64,000 nucleotides of DNA from Orobanche coerulescens. Taxonomy: Eukaryota; Streptophyta; Magnoliopsida; Lamiales; Orobanchaceae. The stretch lies in the NCBI GenBank assembly GCA_033398695.1, contig CM065803.1:46181501-46245500 (forward strand). The letters are read 5' to 3'. The notes under the pieces were generated by a model that was given only the letters and a program-made list of their open reading frames with translations, did no database searches and had not been told where the DNA came from. Made by a program: the position numbers and the translations under genes. Positions 11,449-21,144 of this stretch are shown here, piece after piece; the first letter of the stretch is position 1, and each line of letters opens with the position of its first letter.

Positions 11449-13438
11449 TGTTGGGATTTGGTGCCTAAAACGAAGGCCCAGCTGAAGCGGTAAAACAAAA
11501 ATTAAGTCGATCTGAATCCCTATGATGATCGATCGAGCTACGTATATACGAATATATAAAATGAAACACAAGAGATACGAGAAACATACCCTCGTAGTCC
11601 GTTGATTAAATAGTATCATTCTCTTGAGCTATTCCCCAAGCTTTGCTTGATCTCTGCGAATCTAATCCGCTCCAAGCCCTTGGATGATCCAACATCGAAA
11701 TTACAACACCTCTACTTGCCACGCGCCGGATAAATGAACAGAACGACAATCACCCGATTAAACTCTAAGATTACGGCTAGAATCAAGTGATGGAAACTTT
11801 ATATTCAAGATTATAACACTCTAAGTGCTTAATCTATATCTCTCAATTAATCCTCATAAAATTTCTCCAAGAAAAATATAAAGGAGATGAAGAATACTTT
11901 GAAGACAAAGAAAACTATTTTCTTCTCTCTTTTCTTTCCTCAAAAACATGTGATACACCAAGTGAGGGGGAGAGATGTTTTCTTCATTTTATTCTTCAAT
12001 AATCAAGATCATATCACCTAAAACAATATCTTAAAAGATGTTGTCCCATTGGTGCCCATATGTCTTCCACCTTTCAAGGTGAAGACCAAGACCAAAAGGT
12101 GGTGGTTGGTAAGGGGCGGCCATCTAGAATATCGTATGGGTTTGGTTCGTTTCGGACTCCCGATGAGTCCAAACAGATAAACTCCAATTCTGTTCCGATA
12201 TATTTATATCGATTAATTAATCCAATTAATTAATCATATCAAATACATAATAATATAATTAATTTCTCCAAGAAGTAATTATATTCATGAATTAAATTAA
12301 TCACCCGATAATTTATTTAATTCATTAGGCCGTAAATTAATTTATCCAATAAATCAATTTAGACATCCAATGTCCCAGTAGATTAGATATCCAATATCTA
12401 ATATTCATAATGGGAGAATAAGCTCGATTCATTCCGTCGTCAGTCATATTGCGCGACTCGGTAGGTCCGTCTCAGTCAGCAATGGGAGGAACCAAAGAGT
12501 AGTAGCACCACCTAGCCAGCCTGGCGGCCTACACTGTACCCCAACTGAGAACGAATGATTGGGATCATTCAAGAACCATTCTGTCGTGAATACCAGTATA
12601 CGTATAAACCCTTCTTTCAAATGTCCCGATCAAGTTATAGGGTCACGGTCAGTCAAAACCTATCTGTACTTGACGCTATGCATGCGTTAATGCGAATCGA
12701 GATCATCGAGCTCTCGTGTATCCAATACAACTAGCTCCAATGCTTTGGTCAAATACTTATGATCTCATCTGCCAATAACCGCATAGGACATATAACCCGT
12801 TCACAAACGGGAGAAAGAATTCTATCTTGGAATTCAGTAGGACCTGCTACTTGCCCGTCAAGATGCACGTCGAGGTTGACCCCCACCTCCCGGTTTATAG
12901 GGTCGAACTACTCTAATGAAAATCTTGACGTCACAAGCACATCCCTACTAAATCCTCAAGTTGAAGGTTCATGAATACCTATCACAACCTTTCGATTCCG
13001 TCATTGACTGTCCTGGAGTGAAATCCGTGTGACGAATCGAGGGTGAGTCGGTTCGAGTATACTAACCCAATTAGCATACCTATAACATGTGCTCCCACTA
13101 ACCATTAGTGTTCGACAGGCACTTTCCATGTCAAAGAACACGTCATACAAGTCTTCACATAAACTTAACGCCCAATCAAGTTTCATCGACTTGCGAACGA
13201 TTAAGTATTTGAGCTATAAACCATTCCAGTGCCGACCCCCTTATCTAATAAGGAGTGGAACGTTTTGCTCTCAAATACACGAACTAGTTTCTATATGTAT
13301 ATTTACGAGTTAGGAATGCCAGTAACTACCAGTAAATAAAGAAACATCCATTGCCTTATATTAATGATTTACATAATTACAAGTACAATGCCCTCACTCA
13401 ACATCCTCTGAGTGGCATTCGAGGGCATACTCCTAACA
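11449..13438 (-). repeat. Element F 3' LTR
   Basis: 1990 bp, ends TGTTGGGATT (plus-strand left) and CTCCTAACA (right); in element direction it starts TGTTAGGAGTATG directly after the polypurine tract. It pairs with 24302-26291 along its whole length. No palindrome cluster of the A-D type is present. Confidence 0.95.
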
Positions 13439-13452
13439 ATCTCCCACTTGCA
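13439..13452 (-). other. Element F polypurine tract
   Basis: On the minus strand the sequence reads AAGTGGGAGAT and runs straight into the LTR start TGTTAGGAG. AAGTGGGAGATTGTTAGG is a common copia polypurine-LTR junction. Confidence 0.85.
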
Positions 13453-13453
13453 C

Positions 13454-14286
13454 TCAATGCCACACACTATGGTATCTAATACCCATGTTCTCCAGATCAC
13501 GCTCCAAGCTAGTCCGAGAAAGTGGCTTGGTCAGTGGATCAACGATGTTGTCGGCCGAGTCTACTCTGTGCAGCACAATGTATCCCTTGCGAACAAATTC
13601 TCTTACGAGTTGATACTTCCTCTCAATGTGCTTGTTACTATTGTGAAACCTCGGCTCCCTGGCCTGTGCTACAGCTCCGTCGTTATCGCAGTACAGCGGA
13701 ACAGGCAACTCAGCACATGGTATCACTTGAAGTTCTCCCAGGAACTTATTAATCCAGAACCATTCATTGAAAGCCTCCCAGGCTGCTTGATACTCAGCCT
13801 GACAAGTGGAATCAGCAGTCGCGCTTTTCTTGGTGCTACGCCAAGATACTGACCCTCCATTAAGAGTAAATATGTAGCCAGAAGTAGACATCGAGTCGTC
13901 CTTAAGTCCTTGGAAGTCTGAATCAGTGAATCCCACCACATCCAATTCTCCACCGCCATACATCAGAACCATATCTCTAGTCCTTCTTAAGTACTTGAGA
14001 ACGTTCTTTACGGCAGTCCAATGTTCCCTACTTGGGTTTGCCTGAAACCTACTCACCACGCTTACAGCATGCGCAATGTCAGGTCTTGTACACAACATAG
14101 CATACATAAGGCTACCCACGGCCTAAGCATATGGTATATTACTCATTTCCTTTCGTTGTTCCTCACTTTGAGGACACATCATCAAGGAGAGTTTTATTCC
14201 ATGTCGCATCAGTAGGAACCCTCTTTTAGAATCATCCATATTAAATCGCTTTAAGATTTTATCTATATAGAGGGCTTTGGAAAGTC
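13454..14286 (-). pseudogene. Element F RNase H domain and Pol C-terminus
   Basis: C-terminal copia RNase H, which would degrade the RNA strand of the hybrid. The open stretch 14119-13454 shows the motifs SLMYAMLCTRPDIAHAVSVV, TDSDFQGLKDDSMSTSGYIF, SATADSTCQAEYQA, and YCDNDGAVAQAREPRFHNS, then VDPLTKPLSR before the stop at 13454-13456. Acidic catalytic positions (TDSD, AEYQA, CDN) look intact. The segment 14120-14286 joins it to RT across at least one stop. The Pol stop lies just before the polypurine tract, the usual copia arrangement. Confidence 0.9.
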
Positions 14287-15212
14287 CTATTGTTCTCTTC
14301 GCTCTATCCCGGTAGAGTCAAATTCCAAGAATATATAGGTTGTTTCTCCCAAGTCTTTCATGGAGAAATTACTCGAAAGCCAAGCTTTCACAGAACCGAG
14401 CATTCCCACATCATTTCCTATTAGTAGAATATCATCCACATATAGTACTAAGAATGTGATCTTGCTCCCACTAACCCTCTTGTATACACAAGGTTCCTCC
14501 TCGTTTTGCACGAAGTCAAACTATTTGACCGCCTCGTCAAAACGAAGGTTCCAACTACGCGATGCTTGCTTCAGTCCATAAATGGAATGCTGAAGCTTGC
14601 ACACTTTCTGAATATCGACTTCGGACATAAAGCTTTTAGGCTACTCCATATAGATTTCCTCCTCGAGGAATCTATTAAGGAAAGCCGTCTTTACGTCCAT
14701 TTTCCATATCTCATAATCGTGGTAGGCAGCTATAGCAAGCATCATTCAAACAGACTTTATCATAGCTACGGGCGAGAAGGTATCGTGGTAGTCGATCCCT
14801 TCTTTCTGGGTATAACCCTTTGCCACAAGCCTGGCCTTATAGGCGTCAACCTTGCCATAACCATCAGTCTTTATCTTGTAGATCCACTTGTTTCCAATAT
14901 GCACTATTCCCTTGGGGCGGTCTACTAGAGTCCAGACTTGATTGACATGCAGCGAGTCTATCTCAGCTTCCATATTCACAATATTTCGCGGAGTCTACAT
15001 CCACCATCGCTTGGTCATAGGTCGCTAGGTCGGTCTCTTGGCTATCACTTGGAACCTCATGGAGACCCAGCTCCTCCAAGTGCACAAGCCCATACCTCTC
15101 AGGTAAATGAGACACCCTACTAGACCTACGAGGTGGTTGTACTTTGTGTTTCAGAAGGTTCGGTTCCGGTTTCTTGTACAGGTGTCTCCCGAAGAGTTTC
15201 ATTGTATTCTTC
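14287..15212 (-). pseudogene. Element F reverse transcriptase with stops and frameshifts
   Basis: Copia RT in two main open pieces. The upstream piece (14979-14746) has [35 protein letters not shown] and [20 protein letters not shown], the classic N-terminal RT motifs. The middle (about 14745-14512) still reads as WKMDVKTAFLN and YGLKQASRSW but contains stops. The downstream piece (14511-14287) has the catalytic YVDDILLIGND and WLSSNFSMKDLGE. Upstream of RT, near 15130, a linker with RRSSRVSHLPERYG is visible in a third frame. The YVDD motif is intact, so damage is by stops and shifts rather than active-site loss. Confidence 0.88.
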
Positions 15213-15858
15213 TTAAGAAATACTTCTACATGCTCCGCCTTCCTGAATGAACTCATCTTCCAGGAAATGTGCTTGTAAAGCAACAACGATCTTTCGATCT
15301 TCGGGCATGTAGAATAGATACCACATCGTCCCAGACGGCAACCCAATGAAACGCCCCTTCGCGGACCTCGCTTCCAACTTCTCCACCTTAGTCTTATTGA
15401 CATAGGCGGGACATTCCCAAATCCTAATATGATTAAGACTTGGTTTCCTGCCCTCCCACATCTCATGTGGAGTTTTAGGAACGGATTTTGAAGGACATCT
15501 GTTCAAGATGTAAGCGGCAGTCAGGAGTGCATACCCCCACAGGTAAATCGGTAAGTCAGTATAGCCCAGCATGGAACGGACCATGTTTAACAAGGTCCGG
15601 TTCCTTCTTTCTGACACACCATTTAACTGAGGAGTACCTGGAGGTGTTAGTTGTGAAACTATTCCATGTTCCTTAAGAAACTCGTCAAACTCCGTACTCA
15701 TATACTCGCCACCTCGGTCCGACCGAAGTGCTTTGATATGATTACCAGTTTGTTTCTCGACTAGGGCCTTGAATTCCTGGAATTTCTCAAAGGCCTCGGA
15801 TTTATTTTTCATTAAGTATACATAACCATACATAGTATGATCATCTGTAAACGTAATC
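15213..15858 (-). pseudogene. Element F integrase core, 3' part (right of CACTA insertion)
   Basis: Copia integrase catalytic core downstream of the CACTA insertion. It starts at VITFTDDHTMYGYVYLM, continues with ALRSDRGGEYMS and ends its triad in LNGVSERRNRTLLNMVRSM, so the D, D and E positions are all present. CPAYVNKTKVEKLEARSAKG and a short C-terminal region follow before the frame is lost near 15213. The longer ORF reaching 15905 reads into the CACTA terminus and its first ~15 codons are not integrase. The host codons resume exactly after the AAT duplication at 15856-15858. Confidence 0.9.
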
Positions 15859-15890
15859 ACTACACCATATATGGGTTTCAGCAACACCTG
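15859..15890 (+). repeat. CACTA terminal inverted repeat, left
   Basis: CACTACACCATATATGG followed by GTTTCAGCAACACC. Inverted copy at 21116-21144 (CACTACACCATATATGG then CTTTCAACAACA on the minus strand). Confidence 0.95.
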
Positions 15891-16420
15891 AAAAACTGTG
15901 TTCAAAAGTCCAAAAAGTGTTGCTGAAGGTAGAAAAACAAGCTATGGCTACACTTTGACCAAATTCGAAAGTGTTACAAAAACAGCCGCAACCATAGGGG
16001 TCTAAGGTAACACTTTTCTTTTTTTTGGTAACATGTTAAAAAAGTGTAGCAATAGACCCCTATGCCAACACTTTTATTGTCTCTGGCTACACTAGATTTT
16101 GTGTTGCTGTAGACTTAAGGCCACACTTTTATATTTTTAGTGACACCAAGATTTGTGTAGCCGTAAACCTATGCCAACACTCATGAGGTCTAATGTAACA
16201 TTAAATTGTGAAACATTTTGACATCTTTACCAACAACTTTAACACTATGGCTACACTTATATATGAACAGTTCTAACTTTTGCCAACACAATTTTAATCT
16301 TTGCCAACACAATTTTTATATTTTGCCAACAGAAAAAATTATAAATTATAGTCTATGGCTACATTTTTGCAGATTTTTACCAACATTTTTCATGCTAAAA
16401 AGCAAAATGTTATATTGGAA
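15891..16420. repeat. CACTA subterminal repeat zone, left
   Basis: Many short copies in both orientations of GGCTACACTTT, GCCAACACTTTT and GTGTTGCTGTAG, spaced 20-40 bp apart, e.g. near 15915, 15945, 16045, 16070, 16100, 16170, 16245, 16285 and 16360. Subterminal repeats of this kind bind the accessory transposition protein in known CACTA elements. No coding sequence seen. Confidence 0.8.
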
Positions 16421-16605
16421 AATAAATATTACCATAAAACAGTCAATACCATTAAAACAATGTCAATCATAACAACATCCAAAATACATGACTGCTAATA
16501 TTCAATCCATAATAGCTAAGAACAAGTTACGATCGCAATCCACAAATATAACAAAACTACTTGAGTCACTTAGCTAGCATAATATAAAATGATGAGATCA
16601 GTCAA

Positions 16606-16804
16606 GGAGTGACATTGTCACCGCCATAGGACTCCTCGACTGATTTCTGAGAGTCATCAATCTTTAAGTTCAAATCGATTCTTCTCGCCAACATTTTCAT
16701 CATTTCTCGAGTTGAGCCCCGATCTTAGTAGTTAGTTCCGCCACGCATCGATCAAAGAACTTGAACGGATGGTGATGCTGAAGACTTCGATTTTGGTTGC
16801 TCTG
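16606..16804 (-). pseudogene. Exon-like segment, possible CACTA-encoded protein C-terminus
   Basis: On the minus strand an acceptor-like ATTACAG ends near 16804. An open stretch then shows PFKFFDRCVAELTTKIGAQ and, after a one-base shift, KMLARRIDLNLKIDDSQKS, with a stop at 16606-16608. The hydrophobic/charged spacing would suit a coiled coil. I do not recognise the protein. A place near the element end fits a TNPA-like terminal exon, but that is inference from position only. Confidence 0.3.
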
Positions 16805-17189
16805 TAATATACTCTTCTTGACTATATATATACACTCACTGGTAAGAAGAATGAGAATATGTCACATTATGTTAAGAAGGAGATAGTTGAATTTCACAAG
16901 GAAGAGATGATAAAGTATAGGGTAAGATAAACTGCAAAATCAATGTTAAACCTTTTCTGCATAAGGTAACATAGACTCCCTCAGCATTTACATAAGGTAG
17001 CATAAATTGCTTAGTATACCGAAGAATACATATTACTCGAAACTTACAGGCAATATGAATGGGTAAAAAGAAAACTGAAATTCCTGGAACATAACATGCA
17101 GCATTGACCATTTTTCTTTTTCTCGTTAAGGAAGGCATAAAATCGTTAATGCAGCAAAAAAAAAGAGCTAATTTTTACCCAAACATTTG

Positions 17190-17340
17190 TCTGATCATAT
17201 TAATAGGATTTTCACCATCGAATCTTCATCATGGAGCTGCCTCTTAGGTATTGCCTTTGGCTTTTGGTCCATCAAGTATGACGAGCCGCAGTTTGGGTGG
17301 TGGTCTCCTCAATCGCCAATATATAGATAATAGAAATAAG
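17190..17340 (-). pseudogene. Unassigned exon-like segment in CACTA
   Basis: Minus-strand stretch with PPPKLRLVILDGPKAKGNT, a stop, then RFDGENPINMIRQMFG followed by a donor-like GTAAAAA. Base composition is less AT-rich than the surroundings. It could be a decayed transposon exon or a captured host exon; no family recognised. A similar exon-like stretch with a donor-like GGGGTAATT lies at about 17555-17625. Confidence 0.25.
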
Positions 17341-18660
17341 AAAAAGGACACCAAAACCACAAGAGCCTATTCATGCTAACAATCATAAAATACGACACTT
17401 CCTCATACCGAACAAATCATCGGATAAGAAAGAATAGTCCTCGCGTTCTTTAGAATTTCAACCTTTTTCTTCAACCGTGTCGCTTATTAGGAAAGTGAAA
17501 AAAGGGGTGAAAAAAGTTATAAACCACCAACTACCAATCGGAGTATCGATAAGTCAATGGTAATTACCCCGCTTTGTGACTCTTGGTGGATGGTCATCGC
17601 TGGATCTTGACTTGACATGGTCGAACGGAGCTCTTTTTATTACGCATGACAATAAAATAGCTTCAAAGTGAAATAATGATTCATTCTCATCGAGAATGAC
17701 CAAACAAATAACAAGGTAAAAAAAGGGCTCCAGGATTCAACATGTAAGATAAATGACTAGACTCCTTAAAAAATTCCTTGCTTATGGTGTAGTCAACAGT
17801 ATCATGATTTAGACATACTCGAGACGCACAATATACTGAATCCACTGTAAAAATAAAGCTGTAACAACCAAAAGGCATATAAATAAACCTCATGATTGAA
17901 AAAATCTGCACATCACATATCTGTTGCACGAACGTAATAGAAAGGACTTAAAATAGTAGTGATGCATGCAATCAAAGGAAGCAAATTGAAATGTATATAC
18001 AATTTCATAAAAGGCAAAACAAATCGTCTTCAATACATACAATATGGTTAGGATTAAAAATTATTGCTGCCAATATGCGCAAGGCTTGCCACGCGATGCA
18101 GCTTGACGACAGAAGGCGTGTCAAAGTGCACAAGATCTTTATGTGACTTGATCTCGCATAATTTCCAATATAAACACAGGAAATAAGTTTGTGAAAATGA
18201 AGGAAGAATTGGAACAAATAAAGCAGAATAACTGAACAGTGAAGACGATGAAGGAATTTTACATCATTGTAAAGTTTACAGGCAAAATGTGGAATGCGTG
18301 GGTACTGAAACATTTGTTTCACACCCAAAGAATGTCAAGAATGAGGTATCCTGCAAATGCTAATACTAATACAACACCACCGTTTATAGATTTTAACACC
18401 AATGGAAAAAAAAAACCGTGTCACAACAAGACCGTGTTAACGAAATGAAACAAATCTTGATTAGGTAGAATCCCTGCATTTAAATAATTAACCTATTTCA
18501 ATATATGTCTGCCAACTGCCAAGTAATAGCAAACCTTCCACTATTTGAATTCTTGCAACAAATACAAAGATTATTCATTTAATAATAAACCGAACAAAAA
18601 TATAGCTCCCAATTTCAAACTATGTCAAATCAAGTCTTTCAAAATTTAACAAATGGAGAG
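17341..18660. other. AT-rich CACTA interior, no supported gene
   Basis: AT-rich sequence with only short ORFs. A minus-strand stretch at about 18050-18155 (KLHRVASLAHIGSNNF before a stop) could be a decayed exon, but no family is recognised. Apart from the exon-like piece near 17555-17625, nothing else is supported. Confidence 0.5.
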
Positions 18661-18666
18661 TATATA

Positions 18667-18777
18667 AATGAACCTTGAGGTGCACCCATCTCTTTCTCAA
18701 CCTTGCCCTGCATTTCGCGAAGCGCACCTGCTTCTTCCTCAATCTCCTGTGATCTCTTGCTCATACTCTCCAAGTCC
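18667..18777 (-). pseudogene. Captured exon of PABPN1-like nuclear poly(A)-binding protein gene
   Basis: A 111-bp exon flanked by an acceptor (TTTTATAG just above 18777) and a donor (CAAG-GTTCAT at about 18667). It is open throughout and reads as an acidic coiled-coil segment with [14 protein letters not shown] and [10 protein letters not shown]. This matches, from memory of the family, the helix before the RNA-recognition motif of plant PABPN1/PABN proteins. In host cells these bind nascent poly(A) tails in the nucleus and set their length. The RNA-binding domain itself is not visible here, so this fragment cannot make a functional protein. Splice sites on both sides show DNA-level capture of a gene segment with its introns. 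Confidence 0.75.
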
Positions 18778-19485
18778 TATAAAATTTAAACACAGAAAAA
18801 AAATCACCAACATTGTCTCATATGTATGCTATTCGAATATATACACACACCCACGCATACACACACATAGAATTTTAAAATGTGGAAGTAACTTATGTTA
18901 TTCGTGCTAGAAAACATTCTTCTCTATTTTTCCCATGCCACAAACATAAATGAATCGCAAATCTTAAGTACATGAGAGCAAAACAATTAAATACAAGAGG
19001 GAAAAAACGATATAAAAAGAAAAGTGAATTAAGACAAAAATAAATAGCTAGGGTTTTTTTTTGACAACAAAATACAATGTTACTGATCCATGCATTCTTG
19101 ATTACAAAGGGCAGAATCAAGAAACAAATTGGTGAAGGATTACAGTCCCTAGCATTGAACCAAAACTTACGATATGATGACAACAGAAGTACGCAACGCC
19201 AGCAAATTTTCCACCATTTGTCGAATCAGGACATAAAAGAAGCGCACATGTTCGAACCGATGGTGCAAGAGACTTCACTATATATAGACATACAAATAAT
19301 TACGCACACTTCCGTAAAAGTAAAGATCTATGAGTTTCGCTCCAAGCTTAATACATAAGGTTAATTTCTACAACAAATTTAAGATTTCCAAAAGTATAAG
19401 AAAAGAAACAAAGACATTATTCTTTCACTCTACAAGAGGAGAGTCAAGAAGATTCTGGATGTTGCCGCATCATCTTTGTGCTTAA

Positions 19486-19962
19486 TCATGCCGAATCAAC
19501 TGCAGGAATTTCTGCTGCAAGCCACGGTGCCAGGCCCAAACAAAGGGCATGTGCTATGCCAAACCTAGGACTGTTTTTAGCCCATAGCGGCTTGAAATGC
19601 ACCGTCAAGCATATCTTCCCTCCTCTATACATCTTCTGCGTTTTCCCATCGAGCTGAGGCAGCTCAAGCTCCGGTGCCGTAGCAGGATAAGTAACGGATA
19701 TATCGAACTGTAAATCGAACTCGTATTTCAGCAAATTGTAAACATACCAACATTTGCCGGTCCATCGCGTCCCCTCCGTATTGGCCGCGGATATCTGGAA
19801 CCAGTTGTTGTTGGATTTGTTCATCGAGGTGTAGGCGATCAGCGCCTTGTATTCTTCCTTCAGGCGTTGCATCCACGCGTCTCCGTCGCGCGGCCCCGCT
19901 TTCACCGAGAGCAATGGGATCTGGGTCAGAGTCGACTTCGTTGTCGGGTCCCAACCCTCCAT
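19486..19962 (-). pseudogene. UFC1: Captured UFC1 gene (Ufm1-conjugating enzyme E2), 3' frameshift
   Basis: Ubiquitin-fold modifier conjugating enzyme, which takes Ufm1 from its E1 on a cysteine and passes it on in ER and ribosome quality control. The ORF starts MEGWDP and shows [57 protein letters not shown] and the active-site segment [17 protein letters not shown] with the catalytic Cys at residue 118. It matches plant UFC1 over nearly its whole length with no intron. Near the end one G is missing, so the frame stops after 158 residues. The expected tail (IKHKDDAAT) is still readable in the next frame at about 19455-19487, giving about 174 residues if intact. A telo-box-like AAACCCTAGC (minus strand, 20015-20024) lies 53 bp upstream, so 5' leader or promoter sequence was captured too. 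Confidence 0.88.
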
Positions 19963-20014
19963 GATCAGATGAGGGAACCCAAACTCACGAATTAGGAGGG
20001 TTGGTAAATAAATA

Positions 20015-20024
20015 GCTAGGGTTT
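20015..20024 (-). promoter_or_regulatory. Telo-box-like motif upstream of captured UFC1
   Basis: AAACCCTAGC on the minus strand, followed by CTATTTATTTACC and then the UFC1 ATG. Telo boxes are common in 5' regions of plant housekeeping genes. A second copy of the same context (AAACCCTAGCTATTTATT) lies at about 19041-19055, which hints that the capture involved a duplicated or shared segment. Confidence 0.5.
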
Positions 20025-20039
20025 AGGAACTAATTCAGC

Positions 20040-20516
20040 AGAAGCATCGTTAGGAACTTTATTTTTTCTAAAATCTTTTTAAAATTTAATACATAACATA
20101 AATTATTAACAGTATCTTTTCGTAAATTATAAACTCTTGATAATAGAAAATATAATACACAACATAAATTAATAATGGTAATATTTTACTTGTGTTTTTA
20201 GGAGTTAAATTAAAAAATTTGAAGTTGAAAATATTAATTCCCGGTCAAAACACATACACTTCGCTTTTGTAAAAATATTCTGATAAAAAATAAAATTTCA
20301 CACTATTAACTTCATTAATTATCAAATTAGTGAAGTCTTTGTATCTTAAAATTCCCAACTAGTTTTTGCTTTTTAGTATGATACCATTTACTGAAGTCTA
20401 CGTGGGTGTTTTACTTCAGTAAATTGAAAGCGAAGTTGTTTTTTTATTTTTTACTTCACTAATATACATAACTGAAGTAAATTGTACCGAAGTCTGTGAT
20501 GTTTATTCTACTAGTG
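20040..20516 (-). mobile_element. Fragment of a second CACTA-type element
   Basis: Ends at 20516 with CTACTAGTG, the inverse of CACTAGTAG, and carries repeated ACTTCAGTAAATT / TGAAGTC motifs (20330, 20390, 20415, 20455, 20475, 20490) like a subterminal zone. No matching left terminus found, so it is probably truncated. Confidence 0.45.
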
Positions 20517-20689
20517 TTGTCAGACAATTTAGTAGTTGGGGATTGGGCTTTCCAATCATGAACCGGTTCCTTACTCGTGTAGAAATCATGAGTCGTCATC
20601 TCCCTAATCAAAGAAATGATATATTTCTAATGATAACATAATAAATAGCTAGATATGTTCATATAGAAAAGGAGCTAAAATAAATAATT

Positions 20690-20850
20690 ACTCCATCTGG
20701 TTCAAAATAACTGTCGCTTTTTGACTATTCACATGTTTTAAGAAAGATAATTATTTCTCCAATTTAATGATCAAAGTACCAATATTTCCTCTTATTTAAT
20801 GCTCATCTCTCTTACATTACTCCCTCCGATTAGGACGATTCATAAAATAC
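20690..20850. mobile_element. Stowaway-like MITE remnants
   Basis: CTCCATCTGGTTCAAAATAACTGTC at about 20692 (shown in parts) and CTCCCTCCGATTAGG at 20821 both resemble the CTCCCTCCGTCCCAAAATAA end of plant Stowaway elements. Both are in the same orientation, so this is two fragments rather than one intact element. Confidence 0.4.
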
Positions 20851-20939
20851 CTTAAAAAATTAGGTCGTTATAGTTGAAAATAATTTATTTGGACCGCCTA
20901 AAATATTTTAGCAAGCCCGCCTATTTCTTTTAGTGTTTA

Positions 20940-21115
20940 GTTACACTTTTTCTAAATAGCAAGGGCTACACCAAATTTTGTGTTAGCGTAGATATTCAAT
21001 TTGGTCTACGGTAACACTAATTTATATAACGTTAGAAAAATGTGTAGCCTTAAATCAAATTTGACCAATTTTAAGGCATCTAAGGCTACACTTTTGCTTG
21101 TAACATCAAAAAAAA
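20940..21115. repeat. CACTA subterminal repeat zone, right
   Basis: CTACACCAAATTTTGTGTTAGCG, TGTGTAGCCTTA and GGCTACACTTTTGC units in both orientations, matching those of the left zone. Directly followed by the right terminal inverted repeat. Confidence 0.75.
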
Positions 21116-21144
21116 TGTTGTTGAAAGCCATATATGGTGTAGTG
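21116..21144 (-). repeat. CACTA terminal inverted repeat, right
   Basis: Minus strand reads CACTACACCATATATGG then CTTTCAACAACA. Followed on the plus strand by the AAT duplication at 21145-21147. Confidence 0.95.

Larger units (their letters stand above)
15859..21144 (-). mobile_element. CACTA DNA transposon carrying captured gene fragments
   Basis: A 5286-bp element with terminal inverted repeats CACTACACCATATATGG at both ends, a 3-bp target duplication AAT (15856-15858 and 21145-21147), and subterminal repeat-rich zones. It interrupts the integrase of element F at a clean codon junction. No TNP2-like transposase is recognisable, so it is probably non-autonomous. It holds a UFC1 copy (19486-19962), one exon of a PABPN1-like gene (18667-18777), unassigned exon-like pieces near 16606-17340, and fragments of other DNA elements at 20040-20850. 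The orientation is given by the exon-like pieces and captured genes, all on the minus strand. Confidence 0.93.

Noticed and set aside
17540..18160. Further PABPN1 exons downstream of the captured one
   Set aside because: Reverse-strand translations show no RNA-recognition motif (RNP1/RNP2); only short exon-like pieces of unknown origin.
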